This document shows, one piece after another, positions 1-5,753 of a stretch of 7,187 bases of DNA. Origin of the DNA: Microcaldota archaeon (lineage in GTDB: Archaea > Micrarchaeota > Micrarchaeia > Micrarchaeales > Micrarchaeaceae); assembly GCA_021836925.1 (NCBI GenBank), contig JAKBHG010000014.1:2912-10098 (forward strand), read 5' to 3'. Each line of letters opens with the position of its first letter. The stretch's first letter is position 1. The notes beneath the pieces were generated by a model. That model was not told the origin of the DNA and did no database searches. It saw nothing but the letters and a program-made list of their open reading frames with translations. A program made the translations under genes and the position numbers.

Positions 1-162
1 GTGCCGAACATAAATACGGCGGTGAAAATAAAGATAGGGCAGAATCCACAGACGAGCAAGTCACTGACTACGTACGTGTACAAGAGGGTGGCCTTCCTTG
101 ATGGATCGCCTGTGGTAATATATGTGGAGGTGTGGACCAACACGCCTCTCGCAGTAAGTTGA
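1..162 (+). CDS. C-terminal end of an upstream, probably secreted/pilin-like protein (partial)
   Basis: An open frame enters from the left edge in frame 1 and ends at TGA 160-162, giving 53 residues. Its start is outside the window. The tail is beta-rich and hydrophobic, with the motif RVAFLDGSPVVIYVEVW about nine residues before the end. No domain can be named from so little. It is read as real because its stop overlaps the ATG of the next gene (TGATG at 160-164) and because its codon use (ATA for Ile, AGG for Arg) matches the neighbours. From memory, tails of the type 'hydrophobic, Asn/Asp-Gly, then V-x-V-W' occur in archaeal pilin-like surface proteins. The next protein also ends in a short hydrophobic strand with Trp (NTSVVLWH). 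By context it is probably the first of three co-transcribed surface proteins, but that role is inference. Confidence 0.7.
   Translation: MPNINTAVKIKIGQNPQTSKSLTTYVYKRVAFLDGSPVVIYVEVWTNTPLAVS
126..132 (+). promoter_or_regulatory. Strong Shine-Dalgarno-like GGAGGTG, badly spaced
   Basis: GGAGGTG is a full match to the archaeal 16S 3'-end complement (GGAGGTGATC). It lies inside the upstream gene, where it encodes part of V-E-V-W. It sits 29 bases before ATG 162 and directly abuts GTG 132, so it is not ideally placed for any in-frame start. It may be coincidental coding sequence, or it may hold terminating ribosomes near the TGATG restart. Confidence 0.3.
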
Positions 163-1367
163 TGAGAAGCATGAAGGGGTTTGTGTTTACGATCGATGCG
201 GTTTTCGCACTTATAATAGCCAGCATAGCCACTAGCCTGCTCTTATACATAAACTTCTATTCGCCGATAGTCTATGGCACCGGCGCGCTTGACGCTTCAG
301 GGATAGAGCAGAGCTTCCTGGGTGCCACGATCGGCTCAGTGTGCCAGAATATCTATATAACAGGTTCGCCTGCATGCACCTTCTCTAACACAATGACTAA
401 CGTCAGCTTTGGAGGATATCAGGTCAGCAGCAGCGACAGCGTACTTCAGGCGCTCGCGGCGCTTTACCTTACGCAGGGCGCAGGCCCGTATGCAACTCTT
501 ATCATGGAAAGGTTATATCCGTCGTACAACGCCGGGATCTACATAAATGACAAGTTCGGGCCTTCGATAGGCCTGGAGGCGGGAAACTTCACCAACGGCC
601 CGGCTTTCTACGCGCCGAACTCGCCGGCCATCGCATTCTCGTACTCCATAAGCCAGTGGTTCTACCTTTACTCGCAAAGCAGCGGCAATAGCGCATGGAA
701 CCCGATAACAGACATATACAACGGGAGTTCGGGCAACGGAATAGGCGGCGGCCAGAACTTGGATTATGGGGGATTGTGGGCAGGCTCCACATCAAACGCG
801 CTGGAATACGGCGAATACTGGCCGGCAAACTGGCAGTTCTGCGTAACCCCTTCTGGCGGAATCAACACTGATACATGGTACAATGTGGCCGTTGTAGTCA
901 GAAACTACAACAACGTCACGGTTTACATCAACGGAAAGGAGAGCGCACAATGCGTACTTAGCGGCGTGGTGGGCGTCACGCCGCAGAGGACCTCGATAGG
1001 CATAGGCGACAACCCGCCAGGCGGCAACGAGCTAGCCAACGCAATAATAGCCAATGTGCAGGTTTACAACACCGCGCTGGCGCAGAGTAACGTGACAAAC
1101 ATCTACAGAGAGGGCATCACAGGCGCACCGGTAGCCACGAGCAGCCTTATAGGGTGGTGGCCGCTGGATGGCAACGCGAACGATTATTCTACGAACGGGA
1201 ACAACGGAACCTTCCAGAACGCGGCGTACACAACCAAGCTTGCAGGTAACTACCTCCCCGCTTCGCTCTTGAATGCTTACCAAGTGAGCAAGGCGACGGC
1301 ACCGTCATACATCAGCACAAGCACGGCAAACGTGTTGTACAACACGAGCGTGGTATTATGGCACTGA
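162..1367 (+). CDS. LamG-domain surface protein with prepilin-like N-terminus
   Basis: A predicted 401-residue secreted or membrane-anchored adhesin-like protein. Residues 1-6 (MRSMKG) are positively charged and end in Gly. They precede FVFTIDAVFALI and a hydrophobic helix at about 7-31, which resembles an archaeal class III (prepilin) signal, although the acidic residue falls at +6 rather than +5 if cleavage follows Gly6. Residues about 145-318 carry LamG/concanavalin-A-like features: WYNVAVVV (239-246), VYINGKE (254-260), SIGIGDN (278-284) and VQVYNTAL (299-306). This fold usually binds glycans or proteins. A second LamG-type motif, IGWWPLDGNAN (330-340), follows the domain. The four cysteines (61, 72, 227, 264) could form two disulfides, and there are several N-x-S/T sequons, both fitting an extracellular protein. 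ATG 162 is chosen because it overlaps the upstream stop; ATG 171 is the next option and would leave only MKG before the helix. No enzyme residues are recognised. Confidence 0.85.
   Translation: MRSMKGFVFTIDAVFALIIASIATSLLLYINFYSPIVYGTGALDASGIEQSFLGATIGSVCQNIYITGSPACTFSNTMTNVSFGGYQVSSSDSVLQALAALYLTQGAGPYATLIMERLYPSYNAGIYINDKFGPSIGLEAGNFTNGPAFYAPNSPAIAFSYSISQWFYLYSQSSGNSAWNPITDIYNGSSGNGIGGGQNLDYGGLWAGSTSNALEYGEYWPANWQFCVTPSGGINTDTWYNVAVVVRNYNNVTVYINGKESAQCVLSGVVGVTPQRTSIGIGDNPPGGNELANAIIANVQVYNTALAQSNVTNIYREGITGAPVATSSLIGWWPLDGNANDYSTNGNNGTFQNAAYTTKLAGNYLPASLLNAYQVSKATAPSYISTSTANVLYNTSVVLWH
961..984 (+). repeat. Perfect 8-bp GC-rich inverted repeat inside the LamG gene
   Basis: The arms GCGGCGTG (961-968) and CACGCCGC (977-984) pair perfectly around an 8-base loop, and seven of the eight pairs are G-C. 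The flanking bases do not extend the stem and no T-run follows. It lies in the coding sequence for the LamG domain, so it may be a by-product of codon choice. It could nevertheless form an mRNA hairpin. Confidence 0.5.
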
Positions 1368-2920
1368 AACGCGGAAAAAAGATTTTCAAGAGCAGCAAGA
1401 AGGGCATAATGTTCACGCTGCTCACCATAATACTGTTTGTCCTCATGCTGGCCGAGGTGATAATGTACGTCGTGATAAACAATACGTACAACCAGCAGGC
1501 GAGTGAGGCATCGGCAGTCATAGGCGCTGGCAGCATGATCAACACGCTGAAGGACGCCTTAGGACCTTTCCTCATTTCAAGCACGAGCCGCGCGATAGGA
1601 GTATACCTACCCGCAAACACCGTGCCGCAGTATCCGCTTAACAATACAGAAGCAGGCGCTTTGTCCTCTCTTGTATTTAACGGGACCATTGGAGGAACCA
1701 GCTATCCGGGAATGGACAACGCAACTGTCATGAGCTATGTCGAAGCAATGGATAAGCAGGCAGCCTCGCAGAACAGCAACACGGTGATATACAACTCCAG
1801 CATCACGATGTATCAGGACTCTCCGGCGTACATAAACGTGAGCTACACAGGCATGGCAATCGTAAACACTACGTACGGCGTATTCACGTATCCGCTCAGC
1901 ATCGAAGTAAGCTATCCCACCCTGCTCGCATATGTTAACATAACCGTTGACAACGCGCAGAATGCCGCGGCGCAGGGCCCGTTCCAACAGATGGTCAAGT
2001 TCAATCCATCATCATACAGCGCTTATGAGAGTGCCGGGCTCGGCAACATAAGGTTTTATCACGGTTCTACCGAGCTTTTCAGCTGGTGCGAGAGCGGTTG
2101 CAACTATTCTTCGACCGGCAGCACTTTCTGGGTGGCCCTGCCCGGCGGGATAACGGCGAATTCGAACACTGTAATAACGATGGGATTCATGCCGAAAAGC
2201 ATAGGATATGGACCCACGAACTCTCCGGCAGACTACGCGGGCGAGGCCCCGCAGCTATCGCCTTCTTACGGTGAGTATGACAACGGCGCAAACGTGTTTG
2301 ATTTCTACGACAACTTCGCCGGAAGTACCTTGAATACTAGCAAATGGCAGGTAATCACGTCAGGATCGGGAACTTATTCGGTCGATAATGGGATAACGCT
2401 CAGCGAGAGCGGTTATACGACGGATATGAGGGTCGTGTCAAAGTCCACCTACACGGGCATAAGCGACGGAATGATTACGTCGCAGAACCTGGGAAGCTTT
2501 AGGGGCACAGGCATGGAAATGGCAACCGTTCTACCCACTTCTTCAGGCTTCCAGAGCGGATACAGGTTCTACGCTTCGGATAACCACCCTACAGGCACGG
2601 TGGGCGGATTCATAGATGCGGTCGTCGCCACGAGCGGGACGAATGTCGGGCATAATTCAACCAACCCCCCAGGTGCGCCTTATGTTATGACAGTGTACTG
2701 GCCGAAGACCGGAATCGAGGGATGGCAGAACAACTATGGGTATTACCTGTCTCTTACAAACAACACCGTTTCGGCGGCGCCGTACTACCTAAGCCTATAC
2801 GCGGGTTCCGACGGATCTAACATCGGCACTATCGCATTCTCATATGTAAGGGTCAGGGCCAACCTGCCGAACAACGTGATGCCTTCTACAACTTTCGGCA
2901 GCGTGACAACCGTTACCTGA
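1358..2920 (+). CDS. DUF2341 / concanavalin-A-like surface protein with prepilin-like N-terminus
   Basis: A predicted 520-residue surface protein. The N-terminus is strongly basic (MALKRGKKIFKSSKKG, residues 1-16) and is followed by IMFTLL and one hydrophobic helix at about 17-40. It resembles a class III signal cut after Gly16 but lacks an acidic +5 residue. Residues about 41-200 form an unrecognised beta-rich, Asn/Thr-rich region. Residues about 205-280 fit DUF2341 (VKFNPSSY, GNIRFYHG, FWVALPG, NTVITMGF). Then FDFYDNFAGSTLNTSKW (314-330) opens the lectin-like module that often follows DUF2341, closing with FSYVRVRANLP (494-504), the usual end of such modules. Only two cysteines are present (244, 248), close together in WCESGC, which suggests one disulfide. 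About eleven N-x-S/T sequons support extracellular exposure. ATG 1358 overlaps the previous gene by 10 bases, implying coupled translation; GTGGT at 1350-1354 is at best a weak ribosome-binding site. Its binding target cannot be told from sequence. Confidence 0.85.
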   Translation: MALKRGKKIFKSSKKGIMFTLLTIILFVLMLAEVIMYVVINNTYNQQASEASAVIGAGSMINTLKDALGPFLISSTSRAIGVYLPANTVPQYPLNNTEAGALSSLVFNGTIGGTSYPGMDNATVMSYVEAMDKQAASQNSNTVIYNSSITMYQDSPAYINVSYTGMAIVNTTYGVFTYPLSIEVSYPTLLAYVNITVDNAQNAAAQGPFQQMVKFNPSSYSAYESAGLGNIRFYHGSTELFSWCESGCNYSSTGSTFWVALPGGITANSNTVITMGFMPKSIGYGPTNSPADYAGEAPQLSPSYGEYDNGANVFDFYDNFAGSTLNTSKWQVITSGSGTYSVDNGITLSESGYTTDMRVVSKSTYTGISDGMITSQNLGSFRGTGMEMATVLPTSSGFQSGYRFYASDNHPTGTVGGFIDAVVATSGTNVGHNSTNPPGAPYVMTVYWPKTGIEGWQNNYGYYLSLTNNTVSAAPYYLSLYAGSDGSNIGTIAFSYVRVRANLPNNVMPSTTFGSVTTVT

Positions 2921-2932
2921 TGCAGAAAGCGC
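2921..2932. other. 12-base gap between convergent operons
   Basis: The plus-strand DUF2341 gene stops at TGA 2918-2920 and the minus-strand T2SSF gene stops at 2933-2935 (read on the opposite strand). Only 12 bases separate them, containing the palindrome AGCGCT (2928-2933). I see no T-run or stable hairpin acting as a terminator in either direction, so the two transcripts probably overlap at their 3' ends. Confidence 0.7.
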
Positions 2933-3928
2933 TCACACGCCTCCGGCTATACTCGAGAACATGAGCGCTATGACGTGGCCCACTATTATGTACATGCCGA
3001 TGCCTGCGGCTATGAACACAGGTAGGGTCTTCAGCCCCTTCAGCGGCGATCCGGAATTTATCGTCGACATTATCAGCGAGGCGAAACCCGTTATTATCAG
3101 TATGGCGATAAGGGAGAAGTTCTGGTACTCTGACGGCGTTATCTTAGGCGGGCTGGGCTTCAGGAACGAGACGCCGGCAGTTGGCAGCCCGCCTGGGTTC
3201 GCAGCCAGTATGCCTTTCCAGACCGTATCGGTAACCGTTATCATCTGGCTTGTGAGGCCATAGAGCAGCGGCGCCGCGATGACTCCGGCGAACGCTATGA
3301 ATATGCTATACATGAAGAGCTGGCCGGATATCTCCTTCTGCGCTGTCTGCTGGCTTCTCAGGTCTTTGGAGATCTGGTCCAGCAGGTCCGCCATTGCACC
3401 GCCATACCTCAGCGCCTCGCTTATCATCCTCAGCGAGTGCTGCAGTTGGAACGACCTATACTTCGCACCGAGCTCCTTCATCGCGGTCTCAAGGGTCTCG
3501 CCGCCGAATATCTTCCTGTTCATGTCCCTTATGTCGTCAGAGAAGAACTTGAACTCAGGTCTTGCCGCAAGAAGCAGAGAGCGGTCCAGCGCTATCCCGC
3601 TCCTCAGGTTCGCCGACGCGATCTGGAAGTAGTCGGGCAGCATGACCTCCATCCTGGTCTTCCTGCCGTCTATCTCGTATTCCAGTATCATGACTATTAC
3701 TGCGATGAAGAGGCCGGCGACCGCTATGCCGGAAAGCACGTCGATTATGGGGTTCAGCCTTGTCTTCAGGAACATGCCGATGGCGGTCAGAATCAACAGC
3801 AGGAACCCTCCCATTATCATTATACCCAGTACCTTGTTTATGTCGGTCTTCACGCCTGCGAGGTCGAGCTCGTTCGACAGCCTTCTCACTAGGCCCCTCG
3901 ACACAAGCCTCTCGAATCTTACAGCCAT
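2933..3928 (-). CDS. Type II/IV secretion platform membrane protein, T2SSF domain (TadC/FlaJ-like)
   Basis: A 331-residue inner platform protein of a type IV-pilus-like system. Such proteins sit in the cytoplasmic membrane, contact the assembly ATPase and help extract pilins. Hydrophobic segments fall at about 34-54, 61-82, 205-228, 270-290 and 300-325. The cytoplasmic T2SSF helical bundle lies at about 95-205, with the family-like helix ANLRSGIALDRSLLLAA (106-122), the F/L-x-x-A-M-x-E-L-G segment (147-154) and the SEALRYGG helix (170-177). FlaJ-type archaeal proteins generally carry two T2SSF domains in one chain. This one has a single domain, as in bacterial TadB and TadC, and its partner is the gene just upstream. 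The start at ATG 3926-3928 lies 4 bases after that gene's stop and has GTGAT placed before it. The C-terminal stop is 12 bases from the convergent DUF2341 gene. Confidence 0.88.
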   Translation of the reverse strand: MAVRFERLVSRGLVRRLSNELDLAGVKTDINKVLGIMIMGGFLLLILTAIGMFLKTRLNPIIDVLSGIAVAGLFIAVIVMILEYEIDGRKTRMEVMLPDYFQIASANLRSGIALDRSLLLAARPEFKFFSDDIRDMNRKIFGGETLETAMKELGAKYRSFQLQHSLRMISEALRYGGAMADLLDQISKDLRSQQTAQKEISGQLFMYSIFIAFAGVIAAPLLYGLTSQMITVTDTVWKGILAANPGGLPTAGVSFLKPSPPKITPSEYQNFSLIAILIITGFASLIMSTINSGSPLKGLKTLPVFIAAGIGMYIIVGHVIALMFSSIAGGV

Positions 3929-3931
3929 GAC

Positions 3932-3936
3932 ATCAC
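3932..3936 (-). promoter_or_regulatory. GTGAT ribosome-binding site for the second T2SSF gene
   Basis: GTGAT matches the anti-Shine-Dalgarno complement GGTGATC and lies 3 bases before ATG 3928, inside the end of the preceding gene. The GTG core is 5 bases from the ATG, the same geometry as the site before the coiled-coil gene. It supports this start. Confidence 0.55.
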
Positions 3937-5075
3937 GTAGTGAAAACGGGCCTTGAGGCCCTTATTATGTTCAGGAATATGATTTGCAGGAACAATATAC
4001 CGACAAGTGCGCCGTAGAGCAGTTGGGGGGTTATGGTGAACAGCGATATGAACGTGGTCAGTATCGTGGCGACCGCGAGCCCCATGCTGGGCAGTATCAC
4101 CCCAAAGAGCATGTAGAACATTGCGAGCGCGTTTAACCTTTGCCCGTACCTCCTCAGCTCTATCAGCCTTTCCTGCGAGAGCTGGTCGATTGCGGACTGC
4201 AGCGCTGATATGACGTCCGAGCCCGACTTTATGCTGACGCTCGCCTGCAGCATGACCCTCCTGAACGAGGAGCTGCCTGTCTCGGCTATTGCCCTGTCTA
4301 TTGCGTCGCCGAGAGGTATGCCGACCTGCACCATCTCCACTATGCGCTTGAACTCCGCGCTTGCGTCGCCGTAGCCGGTGCTCACCGAGGTTATCGCGTT
4401 GTATAGGGGCATGCCCGACCTAAGCGATATTATTATGTCTCGTACGGCGAACAGTATGTCGCGTTCCACGCCCTTACCGGTCTTCCTACCCTTCTGGGCG
4501 GGATAGCTGAGGAACATGCCGAACATCATCTTGTATACCGCAAATGCGACCATAGCGCCGAGAAGCAGCTCTATTGGGAGCCCGATTGAGGTCTTCTGGA
4601 GCACTATTACTATGACTGCGCCGATGAGCACCCCCATCATTATCGCGGAGAGCAGCATGCGCTTTATGAAGTCTTCCACAGGCGTATGTACGCCGCGCGC
4701 GGTCAGTGCGTCCTCGAGCTTGGGATGTTTGAAAGCTATGCTCTGGATGTAGTTGTGCATGAAGCCGCGCTTGGGCCTCTGCTGGGCGGCGGCCCTCTTC
4801 GGCTGTGTTAACGCGCCTGCGCTGGATTGACTCTGCTGTGGCTGCTGCTGCGAAGGCTGCGGCTGCTGCTGGGGCGCCTGGCGAGGTATTGCAGTCGGGC
4901 TGGCCGGTGCCGAAGGCCTGTTTATGATTTCGGAGGGCGCGGCAGGCTTCGCTGCGCCTTTCTGCGAAGAGCCGAACAGACCCTTCTTCGGCTTTGGCTG
5001 AAGCTCTATCTCCTTGCCGTCCACTTTTATTACGCGTGGATTGTCCTTCTTCTTTTTGAATGGGTTAAGAGACAT
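3933..5075 (-). CDS. T2SSF-domain membrane platform protein with long Pro/Gln-rich N-terminus (TadB/FlaJ-like)
   Basis: A 380-residue second platform protein of the same pilus-like machine. Residues 1-35 are Lys-rich (NPFKKKK, PKPKKG). Residues about 40-105 are a low-complexity Ala/Pro/Gln/Ser linker. Residues 107-137 are a short amphipathic region. Hydrophobic segments lie at about 141-160, 166-189, 314-343 and 351-373. The T2SSF cytoplasmic bundle is at about 200-312, with the helix ISLRSGMPLYNAITSVS (216-232), parallel to the equivalent helix in the downstream paralogue, and GIPLGDAIDRAIAETG (252-267) then VSIKSGSDVISAL (280-292). ATG 5073-5075 is preferred over the in-frame TTG at 5102: it has GGTG three bases upstream and overlaps the previous gene by only 11 bases. 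The disordered tail is unusual for the family. It could be a flexible link to the ATPase or to the neighbouring coiled-coil protein, but this is inference. Confidence 0.87.
   Translation of the reverse strand: MSLNPFKKKKDNPRVIKVDGKEIELQPKPKKGLFGSSQKGAAKPAAPSEIINRPSAPASPTAIPRQAPQQQPQPSQQQPQQSQSSAGALTQPKRAAAQQRPKRGFMHNYIQSIAFKHPKLEDALTARGVHTPVEDFIKRMLLSAIMMGVLIGAVIVIVLQKTSIGLPIELLLGAMVAFAVYKMMFGMFLSYPAQKGRKTGKGVERDILFAVRDIIISLRSGMPLYNAITSVSTGYGDASAEFKRIVEMVQVGIPLGDAIDRAIAETGSSSFRRVMLQASVSIKSGSDVISALQSAIDQLSQERLIELRRYGQRLNALAMFYMLFGVILPSMGLAVATILTTFISLFTITPQLLYGALVGILFLQIIFLNIIRASRPVFTT
4821..4871 (-). repeat. CAG-rich imperfect repeat encoding a Gln/Pro tract
   Basis: The tract encodes residues 69-85 (QQQPQPSQQQPQQSQSS) of the first T2SSF protein through repeated CAG/CCA/TCG codons, read on the minus strand. 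It is a low-complexity linker. Runs of CAG make it a plausible length-variable site, although the units are imperfect. Confidence 0.6.
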
Positions 5076-5745
5076 CAGCACCAACTGCACTAGCTGTACC
5101 AACTGGGCCCTGCTTCAGGGCGTTCACCGCATCGATCAGTCTCTGGTCCCTTAGGTTCCACATCGACTGCTCGAGCGAGTTAAGCTTCTTCTTCTCCTTT
5201 ACGACCTGTCTTCTCTGGAGTTCTATATAATAGTACAGGCCGTAGACCTCCTGCTTCACCACGTCCACGTGCTCCTGGTCCAGTACCCCTTCCCTTACGC
5301 TCTCTATTATTCTCTCGAGCTCCGAGACCTGATCTGGCATCGAGAGGTTCGGCAGTACCAGGTCCTTGAAGTTGACCTTCTTTACTCTTATCCCCTTAAG
5401 GGCGTCCGGGGTCGACGGCACCTGCAGCTCCGTTTCAGCACCTCCCTGTCCCGGTGCGACCGCCTTTTCGACCTGCTCTTCGAACGGGGACTTCGCGCCG
5501 CGGACTTCAGTCTGCTGCTGCGCCTGCTGCGCCGCCTTCTGTGTACCAAATATTATTCTCTTCGATTCCACGTTCTCTATCTTCGTGAGCAGGTCATCGT
5601 ACTTCACCCGCTGCTGCGGCGCGGCGGCGAACAGGTTTGATACGTCTATTTTTATAGCAGCGCGTTCGGAGGCCGGACCTGCTGCGTCTATGTCTCCGAC
5701 CGTCTTGGCCAGTTCGTCATAATCGGGCTGGGTCTCTAGCGTCAT
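5065..5745 (-). CDS. Unrecognised soluble coiled-coil-like protein within the pilus-machinery operon
   Basis: A 226-residue protein that I do not recognise. It has no signal peptide, no hydrophobic segment and no cysteine, so it is probably cytoplasmic. Residues 1-60 are acidic and helical in character (YDELAKTVGDID; KYDDLLTKIENVESKRIIFG). Residues 70-105 are a Gln/Ala/Gly-rich linker. Residues 116-136 hold a basic-then-hydrophobic segment (GIRVKKVNFKDLVLPNL). Residues 137-212 are densely charged and predicted helical or coiled-coil (QVSELERIIESVREG, then ELQRRQVVKEKKKLNSLEQ). It lies between the ATPase (4-base gap) and the first T2SSF protein (11-base overlap), so it is almost certainly co-translated with them. 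An adaptor between motor and platform is plausible, as some archaeal pilus and archaellum systems have accessory cytoplasmic proteins, but no homology to those is visible. GTGATC before ATG 5745 supports the start. Confidence 0.82.
   Translation of the reverse strand: MTLETQPDYDELAKTVGDIDAAGPASERAAIKIDVSNLFAAAPQQRVKYDDLLTKIENVESKRIIFGTQKAAQQAQQQTEVRGAKSPFEEQVEKAVAPGQGGAETELQVPSTPDALKGIRVKKVNFKDLVLPNLSMPDQVSELERIIESVREGVLDQEHVDVVKQEVYGLYYYIELQRRQVVKEKKKLNSLEQSMWNLRDQRLIDAVNALKQGPVGTASAVGADVS
5079..5082 (-). promoter_or_regulatory. GGTG ribosome-binding site that decides the start of the first T2SSF gene
   Basis: GGTG ends three bases before ATG 5075 and lies in the last codons of the coiled-coil gene (V-G-A-D-V-S). 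The alternative TTG at 5102 would force a 38-base overlap and add a leader MVQLVQLVL. Confidence 0.5.
5506..5538 (-). repeat. Gln/Ala-rich low-complexity tract in the coiled-coil gene
   Basis: It encodes KAAQQAQQQTE (residues 70-80), made largely of CAG and GC-rich Ala codons. It acts as a linker between the two helical parts of the protein. Its composition is like the linker of the next gene. Confidence 0.45.
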
Positions 5746-5747
5746 AC

Positions 5748-5753
5748 GATCAC
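5748..5753 (-). promoter_or_regulatory. GTGATC ribosome-binding site for the coiled-coil gene
   Basis: GTGATC is an exact six-base match to the 16S 3'-end complement. It stands 2 bases before ATG 5745 (the GTG core is 5 bases away) and overlaps the ATPase stop codon. This is good support for that start and for coupled translation. Confidence 0.6.

Noticed and set aside
132..161. GTG 132 as start of the LamG protein
   Set aside because: It would add MDQHASRSKL before the basic leader, overlap the upstream gene by 31 bases, and start within the Shine-Dalgarno-like motif. ATG 162 at the TGATG overlap fits better.
961..984. Hairpin as a transcription terminator
   Set aside because: It is in mid-gene, with no T-run after it, and downstream coding continues uninterrupted.
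145..1367. LamG protein as a glycoside hydrolase or sialidase
   Set aside because: Only binding-fold features are seen, and no catalytic motif is visible.
2961..3956. Several plus-strand open frames across the second T2SSF gene
   Set aside because: The minus-strand protein has clear T2SSF and membrane patterns. The plus-strand frames overlap one another and have no recognisable features.
4821..4871. CRISPR-like or tandem-repeat array
   Set aside because: The units are codon-sized and in frame with a Gln/Pro linker. There are no spacers and no longer repeat unit.
5076..5102. TTG 5102 as start of the first T2SSF protein
   Set aside because: It is a rare start codon giving a larger overlap. 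ATG 5075 has GGTG three bases upstream.
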